From Bacteroidetes bacterium GWF2_33_38 (GTDB lineage: Bacteria; Bacteroidota; Bacteroidia; Bacteroidales; GWF2-33-38), in contig MEOF01000055.1 of the NCBI GenBank assembly GCA_001769505.1, forward strand, positions 33,033-97,032: a DNA stretch of 64,000 nt. The letters are read 5' to 3'. Below are positions 1 to 9,327 of this stretch, piece after piece; position 1 is the stretch's first letter; each line of letters opens with the position of its first letter. The translations under genes were made by a program, and so were the position numbers. Under the pieces are notes generated by a model. The model did no database searches. It saw only the letters and a program-made list of their open reading frames with translations, and was not told the origin of the DNA.

Positions 1-290
1 TTGGAACAAATAATAAATCAATTATTAATCTAGAGAATAAGTTTTTGAATAGAATAGGAGTTGTTTCTTATGGTATTTATTTAACTCACGGATTTACGAA
101 TATGATAGTTTTAAAATACATGCAGGTTGGGAATATTTTTATTGATTCGCTTTTGGTAATAGTTTTGTCTATTATCTTTTCTATTTTGCTTGCAAATATT
201 TCGTATTATTATTTTGAAATATTTTTTATTAACTTAAAAGAAAAACTGCGGAATACAACTGAAAATAGTAAAGTAAATAAGACCAAATGA
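1..290 (+). CDS. Acyltransferase 3 family membrane protein, C-terminal end (partial)
   Basis: The reading frame is open to the left edge (frame starts at base 3), so only about the last 95 residues are seen. They contain GVVSYGIYLTHG, the late-family signature of acyltransferase-3 (OafA/YrhL-like) enzymes, which O-acylate surface sugars from within the inner membrane. It is followed by one long hydrophobic segment and a short basic, hydrophilic tail. The stop codon abuts the stop of the convergent glycosyltransferase gene with no spacer. The substrate cannot be told from this fragment. The TTG at 45 is internal, not the start. Confidence 0.7.
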   Translation, partial: GTNNKSIINLENKFLNRIGVVSYGIYLTHGFTNMIVLKYMQVGNIFIDSLLVIVLSIIFSILLANISYYYFEIFFINLKEKLRNTTENSKVNKTK

Positions 291-1211
291 TTAGTTATTC
301 TCTAATTTATTTCGAATTATATAAATTGGTCTGTCTTTGGTTTCGGTGTAAATTCTGAATACATATTCTCCTAAAATGCCAAGAAAGAAAAGTTGAATAC
401 TTCCAAAGAAAAAAAGAGCAAGCATAGTTGAAGTCCAGCCTGTAATAGCAACTCCAATAATGTATTTGTATAAAACTATTCCGGCTCCTATTATTGAAAT
501 AAAAATTCCGAGAGTGCCAATTATCAGAGCTAATTTTATGGGTAATTTAGAAAAAGAAAAAATTGCATCAAAAGCAAGCTTGATTAATTTAAGATTGCTC
601 ATTTTAGCTTCTCCATCTTTTCTGTCAGGTCGTGAATATTCGACAAAACCTTGTTTAAATCCGATAAAAAATCGTAAGCCAGGTAAATATCTATTTTTCT
701 CTTTTAAACGTAAGAAAGCATCTAAAGCTCCACGCGTCATGATAGAAAAGTTCCCGACATTGGCTGGAGCATTTATATTATTAACTTTTTTAAAAATGTA
801 GTGAAATAGTTTAATTTGGGCTTTTTTTAAAAACGATTCTTTTCGATCGGTTCGTTTCCCATAAACCACATCAAAATCGTCATTTTTGAGTTTATTAAAC
901 ATTTCAGGAATAAGTTCAGGAGGATCTTGTAAATCGCCATCCATCATCACAATATAATCTCCTTTTGCATTTTCCAATCCTGCTGTATATGCAGCCTGAT
1001 GTCCAAAATTTCGTGAAAGTTCAACAATTATTACATTTGAGTCCTTTTTTTGAATTGAAAGTAACTCTGCTAAAGTTTTATCAGAACTACCATCGTCAAC
1101 AAAAATATATTCTCTTTGCTCAAAATCTTTCGAAAGCGAAATATTCAAAGCTTCATAAAGCTTTTTAATAATTTTTTCTTCGTTATATAAAGGTATTACA
1201 ACTGATAGCAT
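291..1211 (-). CDS. Family 2 glycosyltransferase, polyprenyl-phosphate sugar transferase type
   Basis: 306 residues. The N-terminal GT-A domain begins with SVVIPLYNEE, carries FVDDGSSD and the metal/nucleotide-binding region MMDGDLQDPP near residue 95. The C-terminal third has two strongly hydrophobic segments (about residues 228-250 and 262-285), the layout of GtrB/DPM1-like enzymes that move a sugar from a nucleotide donor to undecaprenyl phosphate at the inner membrane. It starts 1 base after the stop of asnB, so the two are probably co-transcribed. With the neighbouring acyltransferase it suggests surface glycan decoration; the exact sugar is unknown. Confidence 0.85.
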   Translation of the reverse strand: MLSVVIPLYNEEKIIKKLYEALNISLSKDFEQREYIFVDDGSSDKTLAELLSIQKKDSNVIIVELSRNFGHQAAYTAGLENAKGDYIVMMDGDLQDPPELIPEMFNKLKNDDFDVVYGKRTDRKESFLKKAQIKLFHYIFKKVNNINAPANVGNFSIMTRGALDAFLRLKEKNRYLPGLRFFIGFKQGFVEYSRPDRKDGEAKMSNLKLIKLAFDAIFSFSKLPIKLALIIGTLGIFISIIGAGIVLYKYIIGVAITGWTSTMLALFFFGSIQLFFLGILGEYVFRIYTETKDRPIYIIRNKLENN

Positions 1212-1212
1212 T

Positions 1213-3048
1213 TCAATGTTTTGATAAAAATGATTGCAATATTATTAAAGCCCAAACTCGGTTGTAAAGGTAATCTTTTCCTGAGAAATAATCATTTTTA
1301 AGTTTCTCAACTATTTTGTAGTCTAAAACTCCATATTTTTCGATGCTTTCGCGAGAAAGATGTCGTTCAACTAAATAAGACAATTCGTTTTTTAACCAAA
1401 AACTTAATGGAATCGAAAAGCCCCATTTAGGTCGTTCAAAATATTCCCTTGGGATGTAATCGTACAATATCTCTTTAAGAATATATTTTTGAACTCCATC
1501 TTTAATCTTGAATTCTTCCGGAATATTTAATGCATATTCAACTATGTTATGGTCGAGCAAGGGAACCCTAGTTTCGAGAGAAAATTTCATGCTTGCTCTG
1601 TCAACTTTTACCAGCAAATCGTCTTTTAAATAGTATTTAAGGTCAAATAATGACTGAATTTCGACTTTAGATAAATTTCTTTTATGATTAAATTTATAGT
1701 TTAGATTAATATTATTATTTGATTGAATAACAATATTGTAAATTTCTTTTTCTGAAAATAAATATTGTTCTTGTGAAAAGATATGACTTTCTATGCTTTT
1801 TTCGCAAGGGGCATTAAAAACTTTAGCTGCACGCTGATTCCTGTTTGATAAAATCGACAAGCCTGCTGAAATCGGTTTTCGTAAATGAAAGTAAATCGGA
1901 TTCGAAAGTCTTTTTGCCCAATTATATGCTCCATATCCATAAAACAACTCATCTCCGCCATCTCCCGACAGTGTCATACTAACATATTTTTTTGCCAATT
2001 TCGACACAAACATGGTTGGAATTGCCGATGAATCGATAAATGGCTCATCAAATACGTTCACAATATCGTCAACAAACTCCAATGCATCGTTTTGAGAAAC
2101 AACAAATTCGTGATGATCGGTTTTTAAAAAACTGGCAACTTTTTTTGCATGTTCCGCCTCGTTGAATTTATTTTCTTTGAAACCTATTGAAAATGTTTTT
2201 ACTGGTTCATTTGTTAAACTTTGAGCAACGGCCGTAACTAAACTAGAGTCGATTCCGCCACTTAAAAATGTTCCAAAAGGCACATCGCTTATAAGTCTGT
2301 AATTAACCGACTTAATAATCTTTTCTTTAAGTATAAGTTTAGTTTTATTATAGTCTGAATGAATTTCATTTTCAATAAAATTTTCAGGTTGCCAATACGA
2401 CTTAATTTCAAAATGTGTGTTTTTTATAGTTGCAAATGAACCGGAAGGGAATTTATAAATATTATTCCAAATTGTATTTGGTTGAGGAATATATCCAAGA
2501 TGCAAAAATTCATTTATTGAATTATAATTTATTGTTTTACTATTGTTTATAAATTTTAATTGAAGTATAGATTTTAATTCAGAGCCAAATGCAAAATTTT
2601 CTCCATCCCAAAAATAAAAAAGAGGTTTAATGCCTATTCTATCGCGAAAAAGAAACAATTCTTTGTTTTCGATATTATAAATGGCAATAGCAAACATCCC
2701 ATTTAATTTATTGACAAATTCTACTCCCCACTGTTCAAATGCTTCGAGAATAACTTCGGTGTCAGATGTAGTTTTTAGATTAATATTTAAGCTTTGGGCT
2801 ATTTCTTTAAAATTATAAACTTCACCATTGTAAACGATAGCATGCTTATTTGAGGCTGAAAACATGGGCATATTTGCTTGAGAGCTTAAATCGATTATAC
2901 TTAATCGGCGATGCCCAAGTCCAACAAAGTTGTCAACGAAATGTCCATCGGCATCGGGCCCTCGATGAGCAATAACATTCGTCATGTTGATAAGTTCATC
3001 CTTGGAAAAAAGATTGTTTTTTGAATAAAATCCCGCAATACCGCACAT
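1213..3048 (-). CDS. asnB: Asparagine synthase (glutamine-hydrolysing)
   Basis: 611 residues from the ATG at 3048. That start is chosen because it gives MCGIAGFY, placing the catalytic N-terminal Cys directly after Met as class II glutamine amidotransferases require; an in-frame extension upstream to 3111 would bury it. The N-terminal Ntn domain has the RGPDADG motif and the C-terminal synthetase domain has the PP-loop LSGGIDSS and later SGDGGDELFYGYG. It makes Asn from Asp, Gln and ATP, or in polysaccharide clusters amidates a sugar or carboxylate. The downstream glycosyltransferase makes the second role possible. A terminator separates it from fumC upstream. Confidence 0.92.
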   Translation of the reverse strand: MCGIAGFYSKNNLFSKDELINMTNVIAHRGPDADGHFVDNFVGLGHRRLSIIDLSSQANMPMFSASNKHAIVYNGEVYNFKEIAQSLNINLKTTSDTEVILEAFEQWGVEFVNKLNGMFAIAIYNIENKELFLFRDRIGIKPLFYFWDGENFAFGSELKSILQLKFINNSKTINYNSINEFLHLGYIPQPNTIWNNIYKFPSGSFATIKNTHFEIKSYWQPENFIENEIHSDYNKTKLILKEKIIKSVNYRLISDVPFGTFLSGGIDSSLVTAVAQSLTNEPVKTFSIGFKENKFNEAEHAKKVASFLKTDHHEFVVSQNDALEFVDDIVNVFDEPFIDSSAIPTMFVSKLAKKYVSMTLSGDGGDELFYGYGAYNWAKRLSNPIYFHLRKPISAGLSILSNRNQRAAKVFNAPCEKSIESHIFSQEQYLFSEKEIYNIVIQSNNNINLNYKFNHKRNLSKVEIQSLFDLKYYLKDDLLVKVDRASMKFSLETRVPLLDHNIVEYALNIPEEFKIKDGVQKYILKEILYDYIPREYFERPKWGFSIPLSFWLKNELSYLVERHLSRESIEKYGVLDYKIVEKLKNDYFSGKDYLYNRVWALIILQSFLSKH

Positions 3049-3073
3049 TATAATGATAGATTTTATGTAAAAG

Positions 3074-3107
3074 TAAAAAAAAACTCCGAATAATAATTCG
3101 GAGCTTT
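3074..3107 (-). terminator. Rho-independent terminator of fumC
   Basis: Stem CTCCGAA (3084-3090), loop of six, TTCGGAG (3097-3103). On the minus strand it is followed by an unbroken T run (the A run at 3075-3083). It sits 20-50 bases after the fumC stop and just before the asnB start. Confidence 0.85.
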
Positions 3108-3126
3108 TCAATATGTTGGAGATTGA

Positions 3127-4518
3127 CTATATTTTGCCAACCATTTTTCGTGGATCAACCCATTGCGTAAATTGCTCATCGGTAAGCAAGCCTAATGATA
3201 TTGCTGCTTGACGAAGTGTTGTTCCTTCTGAATGAGCTTTTTTAGCAATTTTAGCCGCATTTTCGTAACCAATATGTGGATTTAAAGCCGTAACCAGCAT
3301 CAATGAATTTTCAACATGTTTTTTGATAAATGCATCGTTTGGTTCAATTCCTATTGCACAATTATCGTTAAACGAAACACAAGCATCGCCCAATAAGCGA
3401 GCAGAGTTTAAAAAGTTAAAAATCATCAGTGGTTTGAAAACATTTAATTCAAAATGTCCGTTCATTCCTCCAATTGTAATAGCAGTATCGTTTCCAATTA
3501 CTTGAGCACAAACCATTGTTAACGCCTCAACCTGTGTTGGATTAACTTTTCCAGGCATAATTGAAGAGCCAGGCTCGTTTTCAGGTAACATAATTTCGCC
3601 AATTCCACTTCTAGGACCTGAAGCTAACATTCTAATGTCGTTGGCTATTTTCATTAAACTTACGGCAACCGTTTTTAATGCACCTGATGCTTCAACTATG
3701 GCATCGTGAGCGGCTAACGATTCGTATTTATTCGGAGCTGTAATAAATGGAAATCCCGATAGTTCGGATATTTTTTTAGCAACTAATTCGGAATATCCTT
3801 TTGGAGTGTTAATTCCAGTTCCAACCGCCGTTCCTCCCAATGCTAACTCGGTTAAGTGCGGCAAGGCATTGTTAATTGCTTTTAGTCCATGTTCTAGTTG
3901 AGAAACATAACCCGAAAATTCTTGTCCAAGAGTTAGTGGAGTTGCGTCCATCCAATGAGTTCTGCCAATTTTTACAATTTGCATAAACTCTTCTGATTTT
4001 TTCTTTAATGTGTTTTTTAGTAAGGTTATTCCTGGAATAGTTGTTTCTAAAATCATTTTGTATGCGGCAATGTGCATAGCTGTCGGGAAAGTATCGTTTG
4101 ACGATTGCGATTTGTTTACATCATCGTTAGGATGAACAAGGGGTTTTCCTTCTCCCAATACACCACCATTTAATACGTGTGCCCGATTCGAAACAACCTC
4201 ATTCAAATTCATGTTTGACTGAGTTCCTGAGCCGGTTTGCCAAACAACTAAAGGAAATTGATCGTCGAGTTTGCCAGCCAAAATTTCGTCGCACGCTTTT
4301 GCAATTAACTCGGCTTTTTCTTTTGGCAACACATTTAAGTCAAGATTGGTTAATGCGGCTGCTTTTTTCAACACAGCAAATGCATGAATAATTTCTTTCG
4401 GCATTTGGTCGTTTCCAATTTTGAAATTATTTATTGACCGTTGCGTTTGTGCTCCCCAATATTTATCGGCAGGAACTTCAACAGGTCCCATTGTGTCTTT
4501 TTCAATTCGTATTTTCAT
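3127..4518 (-). CDS. fumC: Fumarate hydratase, class II
   Basis: 463 residues from the ATG at 4518 ([16 protein letters not shown]), the usual family length; a longer in-frame reading to 4611 has no family resemblance and runs into the ArsC-like gene. Fumarase/aspartase superfamily signature [11 protein letters not shown] is present, along with GSGTQSNMN and [11 protein letters not shown]. Interconverts fumarate and L-malate in the cytoplasm (TCA cycle, oxidative or reductive). Class II enzymes are iron-free and oxygen-stable. A terminator follows directly. Confidence 0.95.
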   Translation of the reverse strand: MKIRIEKDTMGPVEVPADKYWGAQTQRSINNFKIGNDQMPKEIIHAFAVLKKAAALTNLDLNVLPKEKAELIAKACDEILAGKLDDQFPLVVWQTGSGTQSNMNLNEVVSNRAHVLNGGVLGEGKPLVHPNDDVNKSQSSNDTFPTAMHIAAYKMILETTIPGITLLKNTLKKKSEEFMQIVKIGRTHWMDATPLTLGQEFSGYVSQLEHGLKAINNALPHLTELALGGTAVGTGINTPKGYSELVAKKISELSGFPFITAPNKYESLAAHDAIVEASGALKTVAVSLMKIANDIRMLASGPRSGIGEIMLPENEPGSSIMPGKVNPTQVEALTMVCAQVIGNDTAITIGGMNGHFELNVFKPLMIFNFLNSARLLGDACVSFNDNCAIGIEPNDAFIKKHVENSLMLVTALNPHIGYENAAKIAKKAHSEGTTLRQAAISLGLLTDEQFTQWVDPRKMVGKI

Positions 4519-4546
4519 AATTATAACCTTTTGTGTAAATGCTAAA

Positions 4547-4888
4547 TTACAACAAAATATCGATGTTTTGCGGAGGCTGTCCAATAACAGCCTTATGTTT
4601 TTTAGCAACAATTGGGCGTTGCAACAAAATAGGATTTTTGGAAATTATTTTAATCCATTCATTATCTGTTAATTGAAGGTTTTTATATTCATTTTTGTAA
4701 ATTTCTTCTTGTGTTCTGATAATTTCGTGTGGTTTTTTATTAAGCAACATCAATAATTCTTGAATTTCTTTTTCGGTTAACGGTTTTTTTAAGTATTCGA
4801 TTATTTCGAACTGAACACCTTTTGCTTGAAGATATTGAAGTCCTTCGCGACTTTTTTTACAACGTGGATTGTGGTAGATTTTTAACAT
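4547..4888 (-). CDS. ArsC/Spx-family thioredoxin-fold protein (arsenate reductase-like)
   Basis: 113 residues. N-terminal [17 protein letters not shown] puts a single redox Cys in a CxxS context at the position of the ArsC catalytic Cys, and LLQRPIV matches the late ArsC family motif. The family contains glutaredoxin-dependent arsenate reductases and many redox proteins of unknown substrate. No other ars gene is nearby, so arsenic resistance is not supported by context. It ends 28 bases before fumC and may share its transcript. Confidence 0.8.
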   Translation of the reverse strand: MLKIYHNPRCKKSREGLQYLQAKGVQFEIIEYLKKPLTEKEIQELLMLLNKKPHEIIRTQEEIYKNEYKNLQLTDNEWIKIISKNPILLQRPIVAKKHKAVIGQPPQNIDILL

Positions 4889-4915
4889 AACGTATATTTG
4901 TACTAATCTTTGTTT

Positions 4916-5788
4916 TTATTTCAGATTTTTCAGATTTTTATTTCCAATCAAAGATTTCATTTGTGTAATAGCAATTTTATTAAGTTGAACCAATCGTTCT
5001 CTTTGCTTCAACCCCTGATGGATAAGAACAGCATTGATACTTTCTATATTGGATAAAACTACCAGTTGTTCAAGAGTTGCCATGTCTCTGATATTCCCTT
5101 CGGCATCAGGATTTTCTGTACGCCATTGCAAAGCTGTTTTTCCAAATAGAGCAACATTCAACATATCGGCTTCGTTGGCATAAACGAAAGCGATTTGATG
5201 CTTGGTTAATTCACTAGGAATCAGGTTTTCTTTAATTGCATCGGTGTGAATATGGTAATTAACTTTTGCAAGAGTTCGTTGCAAGTTCCATTCTAATTTT
5301 AAACGGTCATTCTCGTCAGTTTTCAAACGCTGGTATTCCTTTACCAGGAGTAATTGAAATTTTGGACTAATCCACATGCCAAAATGAAAAGCTATATCTT
5401 TATGGGCATATGTCCCCCCATATCTGCCAGCTTTGGCAGTTATTCCTATTGCCCCGGTTGCTTCAATCCAATTTTTAACAGAGAGCACAAAGTTATTTGA
5501 ACCGGCAGCATTTTTAATTGTACCGAATTCGGTATAATTAAAATCACAATTATACAATGCTTCCCACTCTCCCAAATATTCTATTGTGCTTTTTAAACTA
5601 AGCCATTTTATAATTATGGCTTCTTGCATTTGGCTTTTTGCCATATCTGTAAGTGAAATAAAATCATCCTCTTTGTGAGAGATAATCGCAATCTCTCTGC
5701 CTTCGATATTTATAATTTTGTTTTTCGACATATTGTATTTATGATTGCTTAAACTTTTATATTTTAAACCACTCTTTGCCTGTGTCAT
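4916..5788 (-). CDS. KilA-N domain protein
   Basis: 290 residues from the ATG at 5788; an internal ATG at 5731 (MSKNKIINIEG) is an alternative. Residues about 25-150 look like a KilA-N DNA-binding domain: ISLTDMAK near the start, then a WL..KSTIEYLGEWE helix region and KAGRYGGTYAHKDIAFHFGMWISP, a well-conserved KilA-N stretch. The remainder is helical, with NLQRTLAKVNYHIHT and a C-terminal basic tail. KilA-N proteins are best known from phages and large DNA viruses but occur as chromosomal orphans in Bacteroidetes. No other phage gene is adjacent. Function unknown; DNA binding is inferred from the family. An inverted repeat overlaps its start. Confidence 0.8.
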   Translation of the reverse strand: MTQAKSGLKYKSLSNHKYNMSKNKIINIEGREIAIISHKEDDFISLTDMAKSQMQEAIIIKWLSLKSTIEYLGEWEALYNCDFNYTEFGTIKNAAGSNNFVLSVKNWIEATGAIGITAKAGRYGGTYAHKDIAFHFGMWISPKFQLLLVKEYQRLKTDENDRLKLEWNLQRTLAKVNYHIHTDAIKENLIPSELTKHQIAFVYANEADMLNVALFGKTALQWRTENPDAEGNIRDMATLEQLVVLSNIESINAVLIHQGLKQRERLVQLNKIAITQMKSLIGNKNLKNLK

Positions 5789-5829
5789 GTGTTTTCACTT
5801 GACACATTTTCTGTGCGGTGAAAACACCG
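5781..5829. promoter_or_regulatory. Overlapping inverted repeats at the KilA-N gene start
   Basis: TGTGTCA (5781-5787) and TGACACA (5800-5806) form a perfect 7-bp inverted repeat that straddles the 5788 start codon. A second pair, GTGTTTTCAC (5789-5798) and GTGAAAACAC (5818-5827), interlocks with it, and CGGTG-AAAA-CACCG (5816-5829) is a small palindrome. The arrangement looks like an operator; autoregulation by the KilA-N protein is inference. Confidence 0.4.
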
Positions 5830-5849
5830 AACAGAAAAGAGCATAATTT

Positions 5850-6497
5850 TTATAATTGAAGGACACTTTTTGTTTCTCTGATGAAAACACTTGAATCATT
5901 TAAATATACGAAGACTTTAAATTTAAGACTATCGGTTAGTATAGGTTTTGTGGTAAGCAACATATTATAATCAGATTCTGATATTAACTGTATTTTTGTC
6001 TCAAAATCGCCATTAATAAAATTGCTAAGGTCATTAGATACAGAACATAAAGAATCACAATAGCTACATACCAAATAATAAAAATATTCTGTAATTTCAG
6101 AATTTGCCATGTGTAATGAATCAAAATCATTAAGGGTGTATATTTTTATGCTATCAATTTTATTTTTGTAGATATAAAAATCCCAAGACTCTGGACATGC
6201 ATAGGTTTTTAAAATTAAGCCATTATAAATCGCAGATAAATTAATGGTTTTTGTAATTGAATCAACAAAGTTAAGTTGTATTGCAAAATATTTATTTGAG
6301 TCTATTTTATTGTCAATAACCTCTTCCTCTATAAATCCACTGAAATAATCTTTATCCGCAAAAACTTTATTTATTATTTCTAAATCTGAAAGTAAACAGT
6401 AATGTTCTCGTTCATACGAACTACATGGAATACAACACTCATATGTTATAATCGTAAAGAAAATCAACAATATTAAAATAACAGACTTTCGTATCAT
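5850..6497 (-). CDS. Unrecognised secreted or membrane-anchored protein
   Basis: 215 residues. A hydrophobic signal-like segment (residues 5-20) is followed by a Cys cluster (CCIPC) that could hold a lipidation site, although the context is not a clean lipobox. The rest is hydrophilic and acidic, and the C-terminus ends in a beta-rich stretch. It resembles small Bacteroidetes cell-envelope proteins of unknown function; I cannot assign a family. It lies between the KilA-N gene and prfB with its own spacers on both sides. Confidence 0.6.
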   Translation of the reverse strand: MIRKSVILILLIFFTIITYECCIPCSSYEREHYCLLSDLEIINKVFADKDYFSGFIEEEVIDNKIDSNKYFAIQLNFVDSITKTINLSAIYNGLILKTYACPESWDFYIYKNKIDSIKIYTLNDFDSLHMANSEITEYFYYLVCSYCDSLCSVSNDLSNFINGDFETKIQLISESDYNMLLTTKPILTDSLKFKVFVYLNDSSVFIRETKSVLQL

Positions 6498-6598
6498 ATT
6501 CTAATTATTATTAAACCTATTTAAAGTCATTTCGCAATTTTTGAATTACCACATTTGCAAATCGTCTCATTATTATTTTTTTACATTTACATTATCAG

Positions 6599-7688
6599 TT
6601 ACTCTTGCCCAAACTCCATCAAATAAGCTTTAATAAGTTCGTTAAGCTTTCCGTCGAGGACTGAATTTGCATCGCCGACTTCAACATTTGTACGATGGTC
6701 TTTTACTAATTTATATGGATGTAGCGTATAACTTCTGATTTGCGAACCCCATTCGATTTTTTTCTTTTTTCCTTCGATTTCGGCTTGAATTTCACGTTTT
6801 TTTTCCAACTCTATTTCGTAAAGTTGCGATTTTAGCAATCGAAGTGCGTTTTCTTTATTCGTTCCTTGTGAGCGACTTTCTTGATTTTCGATTACAATTC
6901 CCGATGGGTGGTGTCTCAAACGAACAGCCGTTTCGACTTTATTAACATTTTGTCCGCCGGCTCCGCTTGAGCGATAAGTCTCCCAAGTAATGTCGGCAGG
7001 ATTGATTAAAATTTCGATGGTATCGTCGACTACCGGACTTACATAAACCGAGGCAAAGGTTGTTTGTCGTTTTCCTTGTGCATTGAACGGAGATATGCGT
7101 ACCAATCGGTGTACTCCCGTTTCGCTTTTAAGGTATCCGTAAGCGTATTCGCCCTCAAATTCCATCGTTGCCGTTTTAACTCCGGCTTCGTCGCCAGCCA
7201 AAAAATCAACCTCTTTAACTTTATAGCCGTTTTGTTCGCCCCATTTTGTGTACATTCGCATAAGCATGGCACACCAATCTAGGCTTTCGGTTCCGCCCGC
7301 ACCTGAATTTATTTTTAAATATGCACTGAGTCTATCCTCGTCTTTTCGAAGCATGTTTTTTAGTTCGAGATCTTCGATTAGAGTTCGTGTAAAAATAAAC
7401 TGTTCGTTGAGTTCCTCATCGGTGGCTTCGCTGGCTTTTGCAAATTCGTAAATCACGTTTAAATCTTCGACATTGGCTTCGACTTTTTCGAAAGCATTAG
7501 TCCAATTTTTAATTAAGGATATTTCTTTAAGTTTTGCTTCGGCTTCTTTGGGGTCGTTCCAAAAATTAGAGTCTTGAGTAAAAATTTCTTTTTCTTCGAT
7601 TAATTTCTTTTTGTTATCGATGTCAAAGATACCTCCTTAGCGAATCTTTACGCTCGATTAAATCTTTTATTTGGTCTGATGTAATCAT
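6599..7688 (-). CDS. prfB: Peptide chain release factor 2, with programmed +1 frameshift
   Basis: Two frames join to give about 362 residues, the normal RF2 length. The first begins at the ATG at 7688 (MITSDQIKDLIERKDSL...) and meets an in-frame TGA at 7625-7623; the second continues from 7624 to 6599 as join(7688..7626, 7624..6599). The main frame has the stop-recognition SPF tripeptide (RISPFNAQGKRQT) and the catalytic GGQ loop (GAGGQNVNKVETAVRLRH). RF2 releases peptides at UGA and UAA. The internal TGA makes its own synthesis depend on RF2 level. The GTG at 7456, which opens the longest unshifted frame, is not the true start. Confidence 0.95.
7622..7640 (-). promoter_or_regulatory. RF2 autoregulatory +1 frameshift site
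   Basis: On the minus strand the sequence reads AGGAGG TAT CTT TGA C: an internal Shine-Dalgarno-like AGGAGG three bases before the slippery CTT, then TGA and C. This is the canonical RF2 site (slow termination at UGA, tRNA-Leu slips +1 from CUU to UUU). The frame before and the frame after translate to RF2 sequence, so the shift is needed. Confidence 0.95.
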
Positions 7689-7707
7689 GATTTATTTTGA
7701 ATTTATG

Positions 7708-7743
7708 CAAATGTACATGATTTTTTCTTGATGATTTGTCAAA
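7708..7743 (-). promoter_or_regulatory. Candidate Bacteroidetes promoter for prfB
   Basis: On the minus strand TACATTTG (7715-7708) matches the -7 consensus TAnnTTTG exactly, with TTTG (7743-7740) upstream. The spacing of 24 is longer than the usual 17-23, so this is tentative. Transcription would begin roughly 12 bases before the prfB ATG. Confidence 0.4.
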
Positions 7744-8038
7744 TTTGGAACAAATTTATTGGTAAGCGAATCAAGGGTAGAAATACAAATTAGTAATATT
7801 TGAAAATACTTAACAATCAGCAAAATAGCCACTATGAAATAACATTCTACTGAGAAATGTTATGAAAAATTGCGGCAACTTTTATTTAATTTTTTAACTC
7901 ACTGTTCGAATTACGAATTAAATTGCAACTCACTTTAAAAAAAGCTCCAAAAACAAAAATTGCTAAAAAAAATACACCAAGAAATTTATTCGATATAAAT
8001 CCAATGCTTAATGGCTTAAAACTAGATTAAATTAATTT
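7744..8038. other. Intergenic region without a convincing gene
   Basis: AT-rich spacer between prfB and the DUF4468 gene. The only structure seen is a minus-strand open frame at 7886-8026 (46 codons, no ATG/GTG/TTG start) that encodes a strongly hydrophobic stretch around FLGVFFLAIFVFGAFF. It could be a remnant of a membrane protein or chance; I do not call it. Confidence 0.4.
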
Positions 8039-8611
8039 TTACCACTGTTCGGCTTTTGGTGCTGTTTGCGTGGTCATAAAATCTTTTAAATTTTTTACGG
8101 TTTCTTTAGCGTATTCGTCGAGTTGAATAAGGTAATAATCGTATGTGTTGGTGTACGACTGCGATTTTTTGTCCATCCACAATTCGGCAGGAGTATATGA
8201 ACTTGCTTTAATATTGAAATCGGTAAATTCGTATTTGAATCTTCCGTCTTTTGCTTCTATAATCAGGGTATATTGTAAAATTCCCCCCATTGTTTCTAGT
8301 CCATTTTTATCGGCAGGATTCATATATTTGAATCTTGCTTTTCCTAAAATTTTTAACTCGGTAATTGATGTGTCTTTAATTACATCAGTTGGATTTTTAT
8401 AATATGTATTTATCCAACGCAAAGCTTTTTTGTACAAATCAATGGGACTTCCAGGCGTGGTTACAACCATTGTATAATTTATTTTTTTACTTACATCGTC
8501 AACGGGCAGTGAAGGAGTATTGTAAACTGTTTCGCCTTTTTTTTGGGCAAAAGTTGTGTTCAAACCCATTGTTAGCACCAAGGCTAAAAAAATAATTCCA
8601 AGTTTTTTCAT
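8039..8611 (-). CDS. Secreted DUF4468-type protein
   Basis: 190 residues with a Sec signal peptide (MKKLGIIFLALVLTMG...FAQ, cleavage near residue 22). The body matches the DUF4468 pattern seen in Bacteroidetes: VDDVSKKINYTMVV, a helix with ALRWINTYYK, and DGRFKYEFTDFNI. The domain has a TBP-like fold in known members and no established function; periplasmic or surface location is inferred. The start overlaps the end of ispD by four bases, so both are probably one transcript, although a functional link is not evident. Confidence 0.75.
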   Translation of the reverse strand: MKKLGIIFLALVLTMGLNTTFAQKKGETVYNTPSLPVDDVSKKINYTMVVTTPGSPIDLYKKALRWINTYYKNPTDVIKDTSITELKILGKARFKYMNPADKNGLETMGGILQYTLIIEAKDGRFKYEFTDFNIKASSYTPAELWMDKKSQSYTNTYDYYLIQLDEYAKETVKNLKDFMTTQTAPKAEQW

Positions 8612-9288
8612 TTTTGTAAATTTTTATAATCGATTATAGCTTTTGCAATTAGTAAATCTTTAGTAGTTGTAATTTTTATGTTAAAATCGTCGCCTTTAAT
8701 AAGATTAATTGTGTTTCCGTGAGCTTCAAAAACGCTAGCGTCGTCGGTAAAAAAAATGCCGATTGCTTTGTCGAAAGCCTCTTTTATTAATTGTGTTTGA
8801 AAAGTTTGTGGTGTTTGAATCGATTTATATTCCGTTCGATTTACCGCAAAATTTTTACCATCAGAAATTTGTCTCATCGAATCATTCATATCGCAACAAG
8901 GAATGGCATTTCCATTTTTTTCGGCTTCGTCAAATGCTCGATTAATGAGTTCTGTGCTAATGAGCGGACGCACCCCATCGTGAATAGCAACTAAGCCTTG
9001 GTTTTCAATTGAGTGGAGTGCGTTTTTAACTGAATTGAAACGGGTTTCGCCTCCTTCAACTAATCGATGTTCGGTTGTAAAGTTGTGTGTCAGACACAAA
9101 TTTTTCCAATATTCTATGTGGTCTTTCGGTAGTGCTACAACAATATTTGTTTTCGAATCGGCGTTTTTAAAAGCACTAATTGTATGCATCAAAATAGGCA
9201 AATTATTGAGCAATAGAAACTGTTTTGGAATTTCTTGTCCCATTCGCAAACCTCTGCCTCCAGCTACAATAATTGCAGTTTTATTCAA
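8608..9288 (-). CDS. ispD: 2-C-methyl-D-erythritol 4-phosphate cytidylyltransferase
   Basis: 226 residues. N-terminal nucleotide-binding motif AIIVAGGRGLRMGQEIPKQF, then VAIHDGVRPL, QTPQTF, DDASVFE and the C-terminal NIKITTTKDLLIAK, all as in IspD. It couples CTP to MEP in the non-mevalonate isoprenoid pathway in the cytoplasm. The start at 9288 is TTG; no ATG lies near, and the TTG start places the family N-terminus (xNKTAIIVAGG) correctly. It overlaps the following DUF4468 gene. Confidence 0.92.
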   Translation of the reverse strand: MNKTAIIVAGGRGLRMGQEIPKQFLLLNNLPILMHTISAFKNADSKTNIVVALPKDHIEYWKNLCLTHNFTTEHRLVEGGETRFNSVKNALHSIENQGLVAIHDGVRPLISTELINRAFDEAEKNGNAIPCCDMNDSMRQISDGKNFAVNRTEYKSIQTPQTFQTQLIKEAFDKAIGIFFTDDASVFEAHGNTINLIKGDDFNIKITTTKDLLIAKAIIDYKNLQK

Positions 9289-9327
9289 AATAATCTAATT
9301 TAGCAGATAAAAATAATTTTATTTATC

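Noticed and set aside
4547..4888. Arsenic resistance locus
   Set aside because: Only an ArsC-fold protein is present. There is no arsB, arsR or arsM, and the family includes many redox proteins.
4916..5788. Prophage remnant around the KilA-N gene
   Set aside because: No integrase, portal, capsid or lysis gene lies nearby, and neighbours are housekeeping genes.
7886..8026. Hydrophobic 46-codon minus-strand frame
   Set aside because: It has no start codon and no neighbour that would explain it; it could be a remnant, but the evidence is too weak to call.
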